The notes below the pieces were generated by a model. That model was not told the origin of the DNA. It saw only the letters and a list, made by a program, of their open reading frames with translations, and ran no database searches. From Streptomyces sp. AJS327 (GTDB lineage: Bacteria; Actinomycetota; Actinomycetes; Streptomycetales; Streptomycetaceae), in contig NZ_SKBR01000001.1 in the NCBI RefSeq assembly GCF_013450295.1, forward strand, positions 748,001 through 812,000: a stretch of 64,000 nt of DNA, written 5' to 3'. How positions within the stretch are numbered: position 1 is the stretch's first letter; every line of letters starts with the position of its first letter. The translations under genes and the position numbers were made by a program. This document shows positions 10,383 through 22,225 of the stretch, piece by piece.

Positions 10383-11717
10383 ATGAGGCTGACGATTCTC
10401 GGCGGGGGCGGCTTCCGCGTCCCCCTGGTCCACCGCGCGCTGCTGCGGGACGCCCGCGCCCAGGAGGGCGGCCCGCGTACCGAACTCGTGCTGTACGACA
10501 CGGATCGCGGGCGGCTGCGCGTCGTCGAGTCCGTGCTCGCCGCGCAGGCCGCGGCGGAGGAGGTGCCCGGCGGACCCCTGGTCCGCGTGGCCGACGACCT
10601 CGACGACGCCCTGCGCGGCAGCGACTTCGTCTTCTCCGCGATCCGCGCGGGCGGCATGGCCGGACGCGTCCGCGACGAGCGGGTTCCGCTCGCCGAGGGC
10701 GTGCTCGGCCAGGAGACGGTCGGCGCGGGCGGGGTGCTCTACGCGCTCCGCTCGGTGCCGACGGCGCTGGAGATCGCCGAACGGGTGCGCGCGGTGGCCC
10801 CGGACGCCTGGGTCATCAACTTCACCAACCCGGCCGGGATCGTGACCGAGGCGATGTCCCGGGTGCTGGGGCGCCGGGTCATCGGGATCTGCGACTCGCC
10901 CGTCGGACTGGTGCGCCGTGCCGCCCGGGCCGTGGGCGCCGACCCGGACACCGTCTCCTACGACTACGTCGGCCTCAACCACCTCGGCTGGCTACGGGGG
11001 TTGACCGACTCCACCGGCACCGAACTGCTGCCGGGGCTGCTGGCCGACACCACGGCCCTCACCTCCTTCGAGGAGGGCAGGCTGTTCGGCGCCGAGTGGC
11101 TGCGGGCCCTGGGCGCGCTGCCCAACGAGTACCTGCACTACTACTACTTCCGGCGGGAGACGCTGGCCGCCGCGCGTGAGGCCGCCCAGACCCGCGGCGA
11201 GCAACTCCACGCCCAGCAGGACACGTTCTTCGCCCAGGCCGCCGCGTCCGACCCGGCCGCCGCGCTCGCGCTGTGGGAGCGCACCCGGCTGGAGCGCGAG
11301 GAGACGTACATGGCGGACAGCCGCGCGGCGAGCGGCGGCTGGCAGCGCGACAGCTGCGACCTGGACGGCGGTGGCTACGACCAGGTGGCGCTGGCCCTGA
11401 TGCGGGCGCTGTCCAGCGGGGACGGCACCCGGCTGATCCTCAACGTGCCGAACGGCACGACGCTTCCCGCCCTGGCGCCGGACGCGATCATCGAGACGGT
11501 GTGTGACGTGAACGTCGACGGGGCGCGGCCCCGCCCCGGCGGCCCGCTCCCGGACGCCGAACTCGGTCTGGTGCTCCAGCTGAAGTCGGTGGAGCGCGCG
11601 GCGGTCGAGGCCGCGGTCTCCGGCTCGCGGCGGGCGGCGCTCCGCGCGCTGGCCCTGCACCCGCTGGTCGACTCGCCCGCCGTGGCGGCGCGGATCCTGG
11701 AGCGCGCCGCCGACTGA
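10383..11717 (+). CDS. Family GH4 glycosidase (6-phospho-beta-glucosidase type)
   Basis: A 444-residue NAD-dependent GH4 hydrolase. These enzymes cleave phosphorylated disaccharides by a redox-assisted elimination using NAD+ and Mn2+. The N-terminal Rossmann motif is LTILGGGGFRVP (residues 3-14). The metal/active-site elements NFTNPAG, CDSPVGL (Cys about 177) and GLNHLGW follow in the order expected for the family. The CDSP and NHLGW motifs fit 6-phospho-beta-glucosidases better than alpha-galactosidases. ATG 10383 is chosen because the Rossmann fold begins there. The gene ends at a strong bidirectional terminator. Confidence 0.9.
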   Translation: MRLTILGGGGFRVPLVHRALLRDARAQEGGPRTELVLYDTDRGRLRVVESVLAAQAAAEEVPGGPLVRVADDLDDALRGSDFVFSAIRAGGMAGRVRDERVPLAEGVLGQETVGAGGVLYALRSVPTALEIAERVRAVAPDAWVINFTNPAGIVTEAMSRVLGRRVIGICDSPVGLVRRAARAVGADPDTVSYDYVGLNHLGWLRGLTDSTGTELLPGLLADTTALTSFEEGRLFGAEWLRALGALPNEYLHYYYFRRETLAAAREAAQTRGEQLHAQQDTFFAQAAASDPAAALALWERTRLEREETYMADSRAASGGWQRDSCDLDGGGYDQVALALMRALSSGDGTRLILNVPNGTTLPALAPDAIIETVCDVNVDGARPRPGGPLPDAELGLVLQLKSVERAAVEAAVSGSRRAALRALALHPLVDSPAVAARILERAAD

Positions 11718-11745
11718 GCGCGCCGCCGGTGGCGGACGAGCGGTC

Positions 11746-11788
11746 GGGCGCCGTGCCCGGAGACCCTGGGCCTCCGGGCACGGCGCCC
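11746..11788. terminator. Bidirectional hairpin terminator
   Basis: A perfect 15-base-pair stem (11746-11760 with 11774-11788) lies between the convergent GH4 gene and the emfourin gene and can serve both strands. Confidence 0.8.
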
Positions 11789-11802
11789 CGCCGCGCGCGG
11801 CG

Positions 11803-12069
11803 TCAGCTGCCCTCGCGGAGCACGGTGGAGATCAGCCGCTGCTGGGCTTCGGAGAGGCGGGGGTCGGCGCAGTATCCGGTGCTGCCCTCGGCCTCGATCT
11901 CGTAGTGGAAGCCGTCCGGCACGCCCAGGGGGCGCTCGCCGTGCCCCTCCGTGAGCGCTCGCTGGGCCAGCCCGGACAGCTCGTCCGCGTCCTCGCGCCC
12001 GGTGGTCTCCAGGGTGGCCCGGCGGGTCAGCCCGCCGAAGCCGCCGGTACGGGTGACGGTGATGCGCAC
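11803..12069 (-). CDS. Emfourin-like inhibitor of M4 metalloproteases
   Basis: An 88-residue protein resembling emfourin, the small inhibitor first known from protealysin operons. It has the typical alternating start (RITVTRTGGFGGLTRR), an acidic DADELSGLA helix and a GFHYEIE strand. The GTG at 12069 follows a strong AGGAGGGG ribosome binding site. It lies 100 bases downstream of the M4 protease gene on the same strand, the arrangement known for protease-emfourin pairs. Its expected job is to block the protease inside the producing cell, since neither protein has a signal peptide. Assignment rests on sequence pattern plus context. Confidence 0.85.
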   Translation of the reverse strand: MRITVTRTGGFGGLTRRATLETTGREDADELSGLAQRALTEGHGERPLGVPDGFHYEIEAEGSTGYCADPRLSEAQQRLISTVLREGS

Positions 12070-12169
12070 CGCCCCTCCTTCCTGTTCTACGGGCCGTCGG
12101 CCCGGGCCTGGCCGTGGCCGGCGCTCGCGGTTCCTCTGGGTCCTTCCGGCTCCGTCCGGTCCTTCCGGC

Positions 12170-13276
12170 TCAGCCGTCCGCCATGGTCGGGTCGACGCCC
12201 ACGGCCGACCACGACTTGAGCACCGCGTCGTGCTCCTGGCCGTCCCGCCCGTACCGTTCGGAGGCCGCCTTCGCGGTGGCGGCGGCGAAGGCGGCGAAGT
12301 CCGCGTCGGAGGCGAGGTTCTGGGCGGTGAGCGTGTCGTACCAGATCTGCCCGGCGCGTTCCCAGGCATGCCCCCCGAGTTCCGTCGCGAGCTGGTAGAA
12401 GGCGTGGTTGGGGATGCCGGAGTTGATGTGCACCCCGCCGTTGTCCTTGTCGGTGCGCACGTAGTCCGCCATCCGGGCGGGCTGCGGGTCCTTGCCGAGG
12501 ACGTCGTCGTCGTACGCGGTGCCGGGGGCCTTGAGCGAGCGCAGCGCGTCGCCCCGCACGCGGTCGGTGAACAGCCCGTCGCCGACGAGCCAGTCGGCCT
12601 CGGCGGCCGTCTGCCCGCGCGCGTACTGCTTGATCAGGGACCCGAAGACGTCCGAGACGGACTCGTTCAGGGCGCCGGACTGGCCGGAGTAGGTCAGGTC
12701 GGCGGTGTGCTGGGTGACGCCGTGCGTGAGTTCGTGCCCGATCACGTCGACGGCGAGGGTGAAGTCCCGGAAGACCTCGCCGTCCCCGTCCCCGAAGACC
12801 ATCCGGTGGCCGTCCCAGAAGGCGTTGTTGTAGTCCTCGCCGTAGTGCACCGTCGCGTCGAGGGGGAGGCCGGAGCCGTCGATGGAGTGGCGGGAGTAGA
12901 CGGTGAGGAACAGCTCGAAGGTGGCGCCGAGCCCGGAGTAGGCCCGGTTGACGCTGGCGTCCGCCACCGGCTCCGAGCCCTCGGCGCGGACCTCCCGGCC
13001 GGGCAGTTCGGTGCGCCCGCCCGCGTCGGAGATGGTGCGGCGGGGTTTCTTCCCGGCGTCCGCCTCCGCCGGTGCGTCGGCGGCGCTGGCCGCGCTCGCC
13101 CTGCCGGTCTGGCGGAGGGCGGCGATCCGGCGGGCCCGGCAGTCGGCGTCCCGCTCCAGGGTGCGGCGGGCGGGCAGGTGCAGGGCCGGGTCCTCGGCCT
13201 GGGAGACCTGGTCCAGCAGGTGCGGCGGGACGATGGTGCAGAACGGCCGCGGACGGCGTGAGTGTGCTGAGTACAT
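12170..13276 (-). CDS. Protealysin-type M4 metalloprotease
   Basis: A thermolysin-family zinc protease of 368 residues. The zinc ligands are HELTH (181-185) and Glu about 205 in LNESVSD; the transition-state His is in GGVHINSG (about 283). A short propeptide (about residues 1-60) begins RPFCTIVPPHLLDQV, the PPL-type cysteine-switch-like motif of protealysins, instead of the long FTP propeptide of secreted thermolysins. No signal peptide is visible, so it acts in the cytoplasm or leaves by an unconventional route. The ATG at 13276 is used; another at 13306 (MTVTECHISG) is possible and both have weak ribosome binding sites. It pairs with the emfourin gene downstream. Confidence 0.9.
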   Translation of the reverse strand: MYSAHSRRPRPFCTIVPPHLLDQVSQAEDPALHLPARRTLERDADCRARRIAALRQTGRASAASAADAPAEADAGKKPRRTISDAGGRTELPGREVRAEGSEPVADASVNRAYSGLGATFELFLTVYSRHSIDGSGLPLDATVHYGEDYNNAFWDGHRMVFGDGDGEVFRDFTLAVDVIGHELTHGVTQHTADLTYSGQSGALNESVSDVFGSLIKQYARGQTAAEADWLVGDGLFTDRVRGDALRSLKAPGTAYDDDVLGKDPQPARMADYVRTDKDNGGVHINSGIPNHAFYQLATELGGHAWERAGQIWYDTLTAQNLASDADFAAFAAATAKAASERYGRDGQEHDAVLKSWSAVGVDPTMADG

Positions 13277-13609
13277 ACCGGAAATGTGGCATTCGGTGAC
13301 CGTCATGTCACCGAGGGCGAGGGGTAATTCGCGAGAAAGGGGTGCCCTGGAGCGCGCCCGCCGGACGCCTGCCCGGCCGGGCGCGCCGTCGCCGCCGCCC
13401 GGCGCCCCGCGCTCACCCGCGCGCCCCCACACACCGGCCCCACGGCCGCCCCCCACCCGTCCCCGTCAACGCTCGCCCCGGCCCCGACCCCGCCCCTGCC
13501 GCCCCGCACGGTCCCGGCCGCTCGCGCTCCGGGGCTGACCGGGCTGACCAGCGGGGTCACCACGCTGATGTGCTGTTTCGCATAGTGATACGGGGCTGGC
13601 CGATCGCCG

Positions 13610-13631
13610 GGGCTGGTCTAGGCTGACCGCA
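13610..13631 (+). promoter_or_regulatory. Possible leuA leader promoter (-10 TAGGCT)
   Basis: The hexamer TAGGCT at 13619-13624 fits the streptomycete -10 consensus. It would place the transcript start only a few bases before the leader ATG at 13634, so the leader peptide may be translated from a nearly leaderless mRNA. No good -35 is visible, so this is a weak call. Confidence 0.4.
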
Positions 13632-13633
13632 CC

Positions 13634-13681
13634 ATGCGTTTCGGGCTGCTTCTCCTTAGCTGCCGCGGCGAGGGCCTGTAG
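13634..13681 (+). CDS. leuA leader peptide with a run of leucine codons
   Basis: A 15-codon open frame reading MRFGLLLLSCRGEGL upstream of leuA, with four consecutive Leu codons (CTG CTT CTC CTT). Small leucine-rich leaders of this kind precede leuA in streptomycetes and are thought to control leuA by transcription attenuation or ribosome stalling. Downstream inverted repeats (13687-13693 with 13724-13730, and 13737-13742 with 13749-13754) could form alternative hairpins, and the frame's own CCGCGG (13663-13668) could pair with 13701-13706. Confidence 0.75.
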   Translation: MRFGLLLLSCRGEGL

Positions 13682-15562
<1,881 letters not shown>

Positions 15563-15937
15563 GCCCCCGCCGCCGTCCGGGACCGGCTCCCGGGCGGCGG
15601 CCGTCCCCCGCGCCCGTCCCGCCGGGGCCACCCTCCGTCCCCCCGCGCACGGCCCGAACCGCCCTGTCGGGCGGGGGTGTTGGGGAGGGGCGGGCCGCCC
15701 GCTCCGGACGGCCGGGGAGGGAACACTGGCTCGATTCTTCCGGGCTGAGGTGCTGACGCCACCTCGCGACTGTGGTTAACATCACGTAACTCGGCGGTGC
15801 TCCGCTTCTCGCGGCTGGCGCTGCCCGTAGCGCGGGAGACGGCGCTGCCGCGGCGCGGCTGAACGGTGCCGCGCGCGCCGTGGCGGACGCGCCGCGCGCT
15901 GCGGAGCGAGACCGCCAACACGTGATGGAGGTGCGGT
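15563..15937. other. Intergenic region between leuA and the TerB gene
   Basis: A 375-base gap holding the leuA terminator (15570-15600). It also holds an AT-richer patch at about 15765-15790 (GTTAAC followed by ATCACGTAAC), likely part of the promoter for the next gene. No additional gene is supported. Confidence 0.5.
15570..15600 (+). terminator. Hairpin terminator after leuA
   Basis: A 13-base-pair stem with one G-U pair (15570-15582 with 15588-15600) and a 5-base loop, starting 8 bases after the leuA stop codon. Confidence 0.75.
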
Positions 15938-16618
15938 GTGGGGCCGTCCCGGGATCGGCGGAGGCGTTCCGTCAGACTGGTGAGCGCGGTGCGCCTCGCC
16001 GGCGTACGCACCAGCTGGCGCACGCTGGACGACGGCGACTTCTTCTGTCCCGGATGCGGGGGCGACCGGCGCTTCCGGCGCCGTACCGGCCGCCGCAGAC
16101 TCGTCCTGCTGGGCGTTCCGGTTCTGCCCCGTGGCACCGCCGGTCCGGTCCTCGAATGCGCCGTCTGCCGGGGCCACTTCGGGCCCGAGGCGCTCGACCA
16201 CCCCACCAGCGACCGGCTCGCCGCCATGCTCCGGCACGCGGTGCACACCATCGTGCTGGCGGTGCTGGGCGCGGGGGGCGCCGAGGCGGGCGCGGCCCGG
16301 GAGGTGGCCGTGGAGAGCGTGCGCGCCATCGGCTTCCCCGACTTCACCGAGGACCAGCTGCTCGCGCTGCTCCTCGCGGTCAGCGCGGACAGCAGCGTCA
16401 GCATGGAGATCGAACTCCACGAGGCGCTGGTGCCGTTGGCGCCGCACCTCGCCCCCGGAGGCCGGGAGAGCCTGCTGCTCCGGGGCGCCCGGGTGGCGCT
16501 GGCCGACGGCCTGTACGGCGCCGGGGAGCGCGAGGTGCTGGCCTCGGTCGGCCGGTCCCTGGGCATGGACGCGGAGGACGTCGACCGACTGCTGGCCGCC
16601 GCCCGCACCCCCTCCTGA
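15938..16618 (+). CDS. TerB-like protein with N-terminal zinc ribbon
   Basis: A 226-residue cytoplasmic protein. The first third has two CxxC pairs, FFCPGCGG (about residues 37-40) and LECAVCRG (about 74-77), that should form a zinc ribbon. The C-terminal two thirds is a helical TerB/DjlA-like domain (about 95-222) recognisable by the LADGLYGAGEREVL and RSLGMDAEDVDRLLA helices. TerB domains occur in tellurite-resistance and stress-related complexes, but the function of this ribbon-TerB form is not known. GTG 15938 follows an ATGGAGGTG ribosome binding site. No other ter genes are nearby. Confidence 0.75.
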   Translation: MGPSRDRRRRSVRLVSAVRLAGVRTSWRTLDDGDFFCPGCGGDRRFRRRTGRRRLVLLGVPVLPRGTAGPVLECAVCRGHFGPEALDHPTSDRLAAMLRHAVHTIVLAVLGAGGAEAGAAREVAVESVRAIGFPDFTEDQLLALLLAVSADSSVSMEIELHEALVPLAPHLAPGGRESLLLRGARVALADGLYGAGEREVLASVGRSLGMDAEDVDRLLAAARTPS

Positions 16619-16920
16619 CCCCGGCCACACGCCCGCCCTGGCGCCGCCTCTGCCCGTGCCCGGCCACACGCCCACCACGCCCCATCCGCGCCTGACGGCG
16701 GGACGTCCGCCGCGGGTTCGGGTGGTTCGGGTGGCGCGGGGAACCGCCCCCGGCGTGGGACTGAGCGCGCCCGCTGGAGTACGCCCCGGGGAGTAGTGGC
16801 GGGGTGGCGTCGCCCACCGGAGTAGCGCGCGGTTCGCTCCCCCGAGCGACGAGATCGCGCTGGCGCGGCGGAATTCTGGACCGTGAGCGGGAGGCACCCG
16901 CGCGGAACAGGAGTGGGCTC
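16619..16920. other. Intergenic region before the MMPL operon
   Basis: A 302-base gap. A GGCCACACGCCC segment occurs twice (near 16623 and 16662). The AGGAG ribosome binding site for the MMPL gene is at 16907-16911. No gene or clear promoter hexamers can be assigned. Confidence 0.4.
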
Positions 16921-19209
16921 ATGGGACAGTCCGAACGACCGTCCGGGGGCGGCGCGTTGGACGCCGGGCCGCCGGGCGGGCCTGAGACGCCCCGCACACC
17001 GGGGGAGCGGCGGGACGGGAGAGCGGGCCGGAGCGCGGCCGGTCGGCCACGGGGCGGTCGGACCGCGCCCTGGGCGGTGATCGGCCTCTGGGTGGTGATC
17101 CTGCTCCTGGCGCTGCCGTTCTCCGGCAGGCTGTCCGGCGCCACCAGCGACGACAGCATCAACTACCTTCCGTCCGGGGCCGATTCGACCCGGGCCGAGG
17201 AACTGCTGAAGGAGCTGCCGGGCGGCGGGACGGTCGACCTGCTGCTGGTGCACCACCGCGAGGGCGGGCTGACCGCCGCCGACCGCGCCGCCGCGCGGGA
17301 GCAGGTCGCGGACGTGGCCGGGGAGTACCGGCTGAGCGGCGGCGGCCCGCGCACCGTCCCCAGCGAGGACGGCGAGACGCTGATGACGCCGATGGCGCTG
17401 GCCGGGCTCCCCGAGAAGGACGCGCAGACCGAGGCCGTGCACGAGGTGCGGGACCGGCTGTCCGGCGCCCCCGAGGGGCTGACCGTGCGGGTCGGCGGCC
17501 CGGGCGCGCTGGCCACCGACATGGACGAGGTGTTCGAGTCGGTGGACGGGACGCTGATGCTCGGCACCGCGTCCGTCGTCGCCGTCCTGCTGATCCTCAC
17601 CTACCGCAGCCCCTTCCTCTGGCTGGTGCCGCTGACGGTCGTCGGCTTCGCGACCGTGGCCGCGATGGCCGTGGTGTACGGGCTGGTCCAGCTCTTCGAC
17701 CTCACCGTCACCACCATGAGCACCTCGCTGATGACGGTGCTGATCTTCGGCGCGGGCACCGACTACGCGCTGCTGCTCGTCGCCCGCTACCGGGAGGAAC
17801 TGCTGCGCCACCGGCGGCCGTTCACCGCGATGCTCAGCGCGCTGCGCGGCTGCGGCCCCGCCGTGCTGGCCTCCTCCGGCACCGTCGCCGCCGGGCTGCT
17901 CTGCCTCCTCGCGGCCGACCTGAACAGCAGCAGCGGGCTCGGCCCGGTGGGCGCCGTCGGGGTGGTCTGCGCGCTGGCCGCGATGATCAGCCTGCTGCCC
18001 GCGATCCTGGTGCTGCTCGGCCGACGGGTGTTCTGGCCCCTGGTCCCGGTCTGGGACCCGGAGCGGACGGACGCCCCGCGCGGCGGGCGGCGCCCGCTGT
18101 TCGACCGGGTGGGCCGCACCGTGGCCCGGCGGCCCCTCGCGATCCTGCTGACCGGGACGGCGCTGCTGGGCTCGCTGGCCTTCGGCGCCCTCAACCTCCC
18201 CGGCGACCTGCGCCAGGAGGACACCTTCACCGACACCCCCGAGTCGGTCAGCGCGATGGAGACGGTGGAGCGGTCCTTCCCGGAGAGCAGCAGCCAGCCG
18301 CTGACCGTCCTGGCCCGCACCGACCACGTCGCCGAGGTGACCCGCGCCGCCCGCGCCACCGACGGGGTGGCCTCGGTCCAGCGCGGACGCGACGGCGGCG
18401 GCTGGAGCGAACTGTCCGTCTTCGCCCGGGACAAGCCGGAGTCGGCTGGCGAGAAGGAGACCATCCGCGCCCTGCGGACCGAACTGTCCACGATCGAGGG
18501 CGCCGACCCGGCGGTGGGCGGCCCCAGCGCCCAGCAGCTCGACCTGGAGCGGACCAACGCGGACGACCGCCGGACGGTGATCCCGCTGGTCCTCGCCGCC
18601 GTACTGGTCATCCTGATCGCGCTGCTGCGCTCCGTGGTGGCGCCGGTCCTCCTGGTGGTGGCCGTGGTCGCCTCCTGGGGCGCCGCGATGGGCCTCGGCG
18701 GGCTGGTCTTCGGGCCGGTCCTCGGCTTCGCGGGGCTGGACGCCAACATCCCGCTGCTCAGCTTCGTCTTCCTGGTCGCGCTCGGCGTCGACTACGGGAT
18801 CTTCCTGATGCACCGGATGCGGGAGAACGGGCTGTCCGGAAGTCCGGTGCCGGAGTCCACGCTGGACGCGCTGCGCACCACGGGCGGCGTGATCACCTCG
18901 GCGGGCGTGGTCCTGGCCGCGACCTTCTGCGTGCTGATGACGATGCCGATGGTGCTGATGGTGGAGATGGGCTTCGTCGTCGCCGTGGGGGTGCTGCTCG
19001 ACACCTTCCTCGTCCGCACCTACCTGGTGACCTCGGCGGGCGTGCTGCTGCGCCGCTGGATCTGGTGGCCCGGACGGCTCTTCCGGCGCGACCCCGGAAC
19101 CTCCGGCGGCCGCCCGCCCGGCACTCCGACTCCCGGGCATGGCAAGGCGGTTGACGAGCGGCCAGTGCGGGAACCCGCCGCCACCGTGGGCGCGGATAGC
19201 GCAGGATAG
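16921..19209 (+). CDS. MMPL family RND-type membrane transporter
   Basis: A 762-residue membrane exporter of the MMPL family, which moves lipids or hydrophobic compounds across the actinobacterial membrane. After a disordered Gly/Arg/Pro-rich N-terminus (1-50) come one membrane segment, a periplasmic porter loop, a five-helix bundle with the characteristic FGAGTDYALLLVARYREEL, a central cytoplasmic loop, and a second repeat ending FLVALGVDYGIFLMHRMRE. The paired GxDY motifs carry the proton-relay Asp. The ATG at 16921 has an AGGAG site. The stop lies 4 bases before the histidine kinase gene, so exporter and two-component system form one operon. Confidence 0.92.
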   Translation: MGQSERPSGGGALDAGPPGGPETPRTPGERRDGRAGRSAAGRPRGGRTAPWAVIGLWVVILLLALPFSGRLSGATSDDSINYLPSGADSTRAEELLKELPGGGTVDLLLVHHREGGLTAADRAAAREQVADVAGEYRLSGGGPRTVPSEDGETLMTPMALAGLPEKDAQTEAVHEVRDRLSGAPEGLTVRVGGPGALATDMDEVFESVDGTLMLGTASVVAVLLILTYRSPFLWLVPLTVVGFATVAAMAVVYGLVQLFDLTVTTMSTSLMTVLIFGAGTDYALLLVARYREELLRHRRPFTAMLSALRGCGPAVLASSGTVAAGLLCLLAADLNSSSGLGPVGAVGVVCALAAMISLLPAILVLLGRRVFWPLVPVWDPERTDAPRGGRRPLFDRVGRTVARRPLAILLTGTALLGSLAFGALNLPGDLRQEDTFTDTPESVSAMETVERSFPESSSQPLTVLARTDHVAEVTRAARATDGVASVQRGRDGGGWSELSVFARDKPESAGEKETIRALRTELSTIEGADPAVGGPSAQQLDLERTNADDRRTVIPLVLAAVLVILIALLRSVVAPVLLVVAVVASWGAAMGLGGLVFGPVLGFAGLDANIPLLSFVFLVALGVDYGIFLMHRMRENGLSGSPVPESTLDALRTTGGVITSAGVVLAATFCVLMTMPMVLMVEMGFVVAVGVLLDTFLVRTYLVTSAGVLLRRWIWWPGRLFRRDPGTSGGRPPGTPTPGHGKAVDERPVREPAATVGADSAG

Positions 19210-19213
19210 TCCC

Positions 19214-20481
<1,268 letters not shown>

Positions 20482-20485
<4 letters not shown>

Positions 20486-21174
20486 CCGCGTCCGAGAGGA
20501 TCAACGTGGTCCTCGCCGACGACCAGAACCTGGTGCGCGCGGCGTTCGCGATGCTGATCGCCTCCGCCCCGGACATGGAGGTGGTGGGGGAGGCGGGCAC
20601 CGGCCGGGAGGCGGTCGCGCTGGCCCGCTCCACCCGCGCCGACCTGGTGGTGATGGACATCCGGATGCCGGACTGGGACGGCATCGCCGCCACCCGGCGG
20701 ATCGCCGCCGACCCCGGGCTGGCCGGGACGCGGGTGCTCGTGCTCACCACCTACGACACCGACGAGCACGTGCTGGAGGCGCTGCGCGCCGGGGCGTCCG
20801 GCTTCCTCGTCAAGGACACCCGGCCCGCCGAACTCCTGGACGCCATCCGCACGGTCGCCGCCGGAGAGTCCCTGCTCTCCCCGGGTCCGACCGCCCGGCT
20901 CATCGCGCGGGTGCTGCGCCTCCCCTCGGCCCCCGAGGACGAGACCCGGGTGCCGGAGACGCTGGCCGGACTCTCGGTACGGGAGCGGCAGGTGCTGAGC
21001 CTGGTCGGGCGGGGGCTCAACAACCAGGAGGTGGCCACCGCCCTCGCGCTCTCCCCGCTGACCGCCAAGACCCACGTCAGCCGGATCATGGGCAAGCTCG
21101 GGGTGCGGGACCGCGCGCAGCTGGTCATCGCCGCCTACGAGTCGGGGCTGATCACCCCCGGAACCACCGGCTGA
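20482..21174 (+). CDS. NarL/FixJ-family response regulator
   Basis: A 230-residue DNA-binding response regulator. The receiver domain has the acidic pair DD (about 13-14), phospho-acceptor Asp 59 in VVMDIRMPD, and the conserved Lys in GFLVKDT. A LuxR-type helix-turn-helix follows (LSVRERQVLSLVGRGLNN to KTHVSRIMGKLGV, about 160-215). Its ATG overlaps the kinase stop (ATGA), so the two are translationally coupled partners. Target promoters are not visible here. Confidence 0.95.
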
Positions 21175-21330
21175 CCGCGGCCGGCCCGCGACCGGGCGGG
21201 GCCACCGGTCGACCGGGACCGGGGGCGCGCGGGGGAGCCCGGGGGACTGCGCGACAATGGGGCGCATGCCGCCCGCCCCCCGAGACCCCGCCCCCTCGCC
21301 TCACCGCGCGTCCTCCGTCTCCCACCGGTC

Positions 21331-22092
21331 ATGAGCCTCTACCGGGACGACGGGGTGGTGCTGCGCACCCAGAAGCTGGGGGAGGCCGACCGGATCATCA
21401 CCCTCCTCACCCGCGGACACGGACGGGTCCGCGCGGTCGCGCGCGGCGTGCGGCGCACCAGGTCCAAGTTCGGCGCCCGCCTGGAGCCCTTCTCCCACGT
21501 CGACGTGCAGTTCTTCGCCCGGGGCAGCGAACTGGTCGGCCGCGGCCTCCCGTTGTGCACCCAGACGGAGACCATCGCCGCGTACGGACGGGGCATCGTC
21601 GGCGACTACGACCGCTACACCGCGGGCACCGCGATGCTGGAGACCGCCGAACGCTTCACCGAGCACGAGGGCGAGCCGGGGGTGCAGCAGTACCTGCTGC
21701 TCGTCGGCGGACTGCGTACCCTCGCCTCCGGCGCCCACGCGCCCGGGCTGGTACTGGACGCCTTCCTGCTCCGCTCGCTCGCCATGGGCGGGTACGCGCC
21801 GAGTTTCGCGGACTGCGCGAAGTGCGGACTGCCCGGCCCCCACCGCTTCTTCTCGGTCGCCTCGGGCGGGGTGGTGTGCGGGGACTGCCGCGTACCGGGC
21901 AGCGTGGTGCCCTCACCCGAGGCGCTGCGCCTGCTCGGGGCGCTGCTCACCGGCGACTGGGCGACGGCCGACGCCGCCGAGCCGCGGCACGTCCGCGAGG
22001 GGGCCGGGCTGGTCTCCGCCTACCTGCACTGGCACCTGGAACGCGGACTGCGCTCGCTGCGCTACGTGCGGCAGGCTCCCTCCGGCGCCTGA
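21331..22092 (+). CDS. recO: DNA repair protein RecO
   Basis: RecO mediates RecA loading and strand annealing in RecF-pathway repair. The 253-residue protein has an N-terminal OB fold (SLYRDDGVVLRTQKLGEADRI) and a C-terminal helical domain. A zinc-binding set is seen as CAKCGLPG (about residue 164) and CGDCRVPG (about 188). The ATG at 21331 has only a weak upstream ribosome binding site. It is followed 133 bases later by uppS in the usual streptomycete order. Confidence 0.96.
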   Translation: MSLYRDDGVVLRTQKLGEADRIITLLTRGHGRVRAVARGVRRTRSKFGARLEPFSHVDVQFFARGSELVGRGLPLCTQTETIAAYGRGIVGDYDRYTAGTAMLETAERFTEHEGEPGVQQYLLLVGGLRTLASGAHAPGLVLDAFLLRSLAMGGYAPSFADCAKCGLPGPHRFFSVASGGVVCGDCRVPGSVVPSPEALRLLGALLTGDWATADAAEPRHVREGAGLVSAYLHWHLERGLRSLRYVRQAPSGA

Positions 22093-22225
22093 CGGTGCCC
22101 GGCACACACCCGGCGCCACACCCGGCACCGGGGTGTCCGGAGCCGTTCGGCCGGGTTGGGGCCCGGCCAGGGGCAGCGCGTAGGCTCCGGGCGAGAGCCC
22201 GCCCGAACCTGGAGTTGATCCCCCC

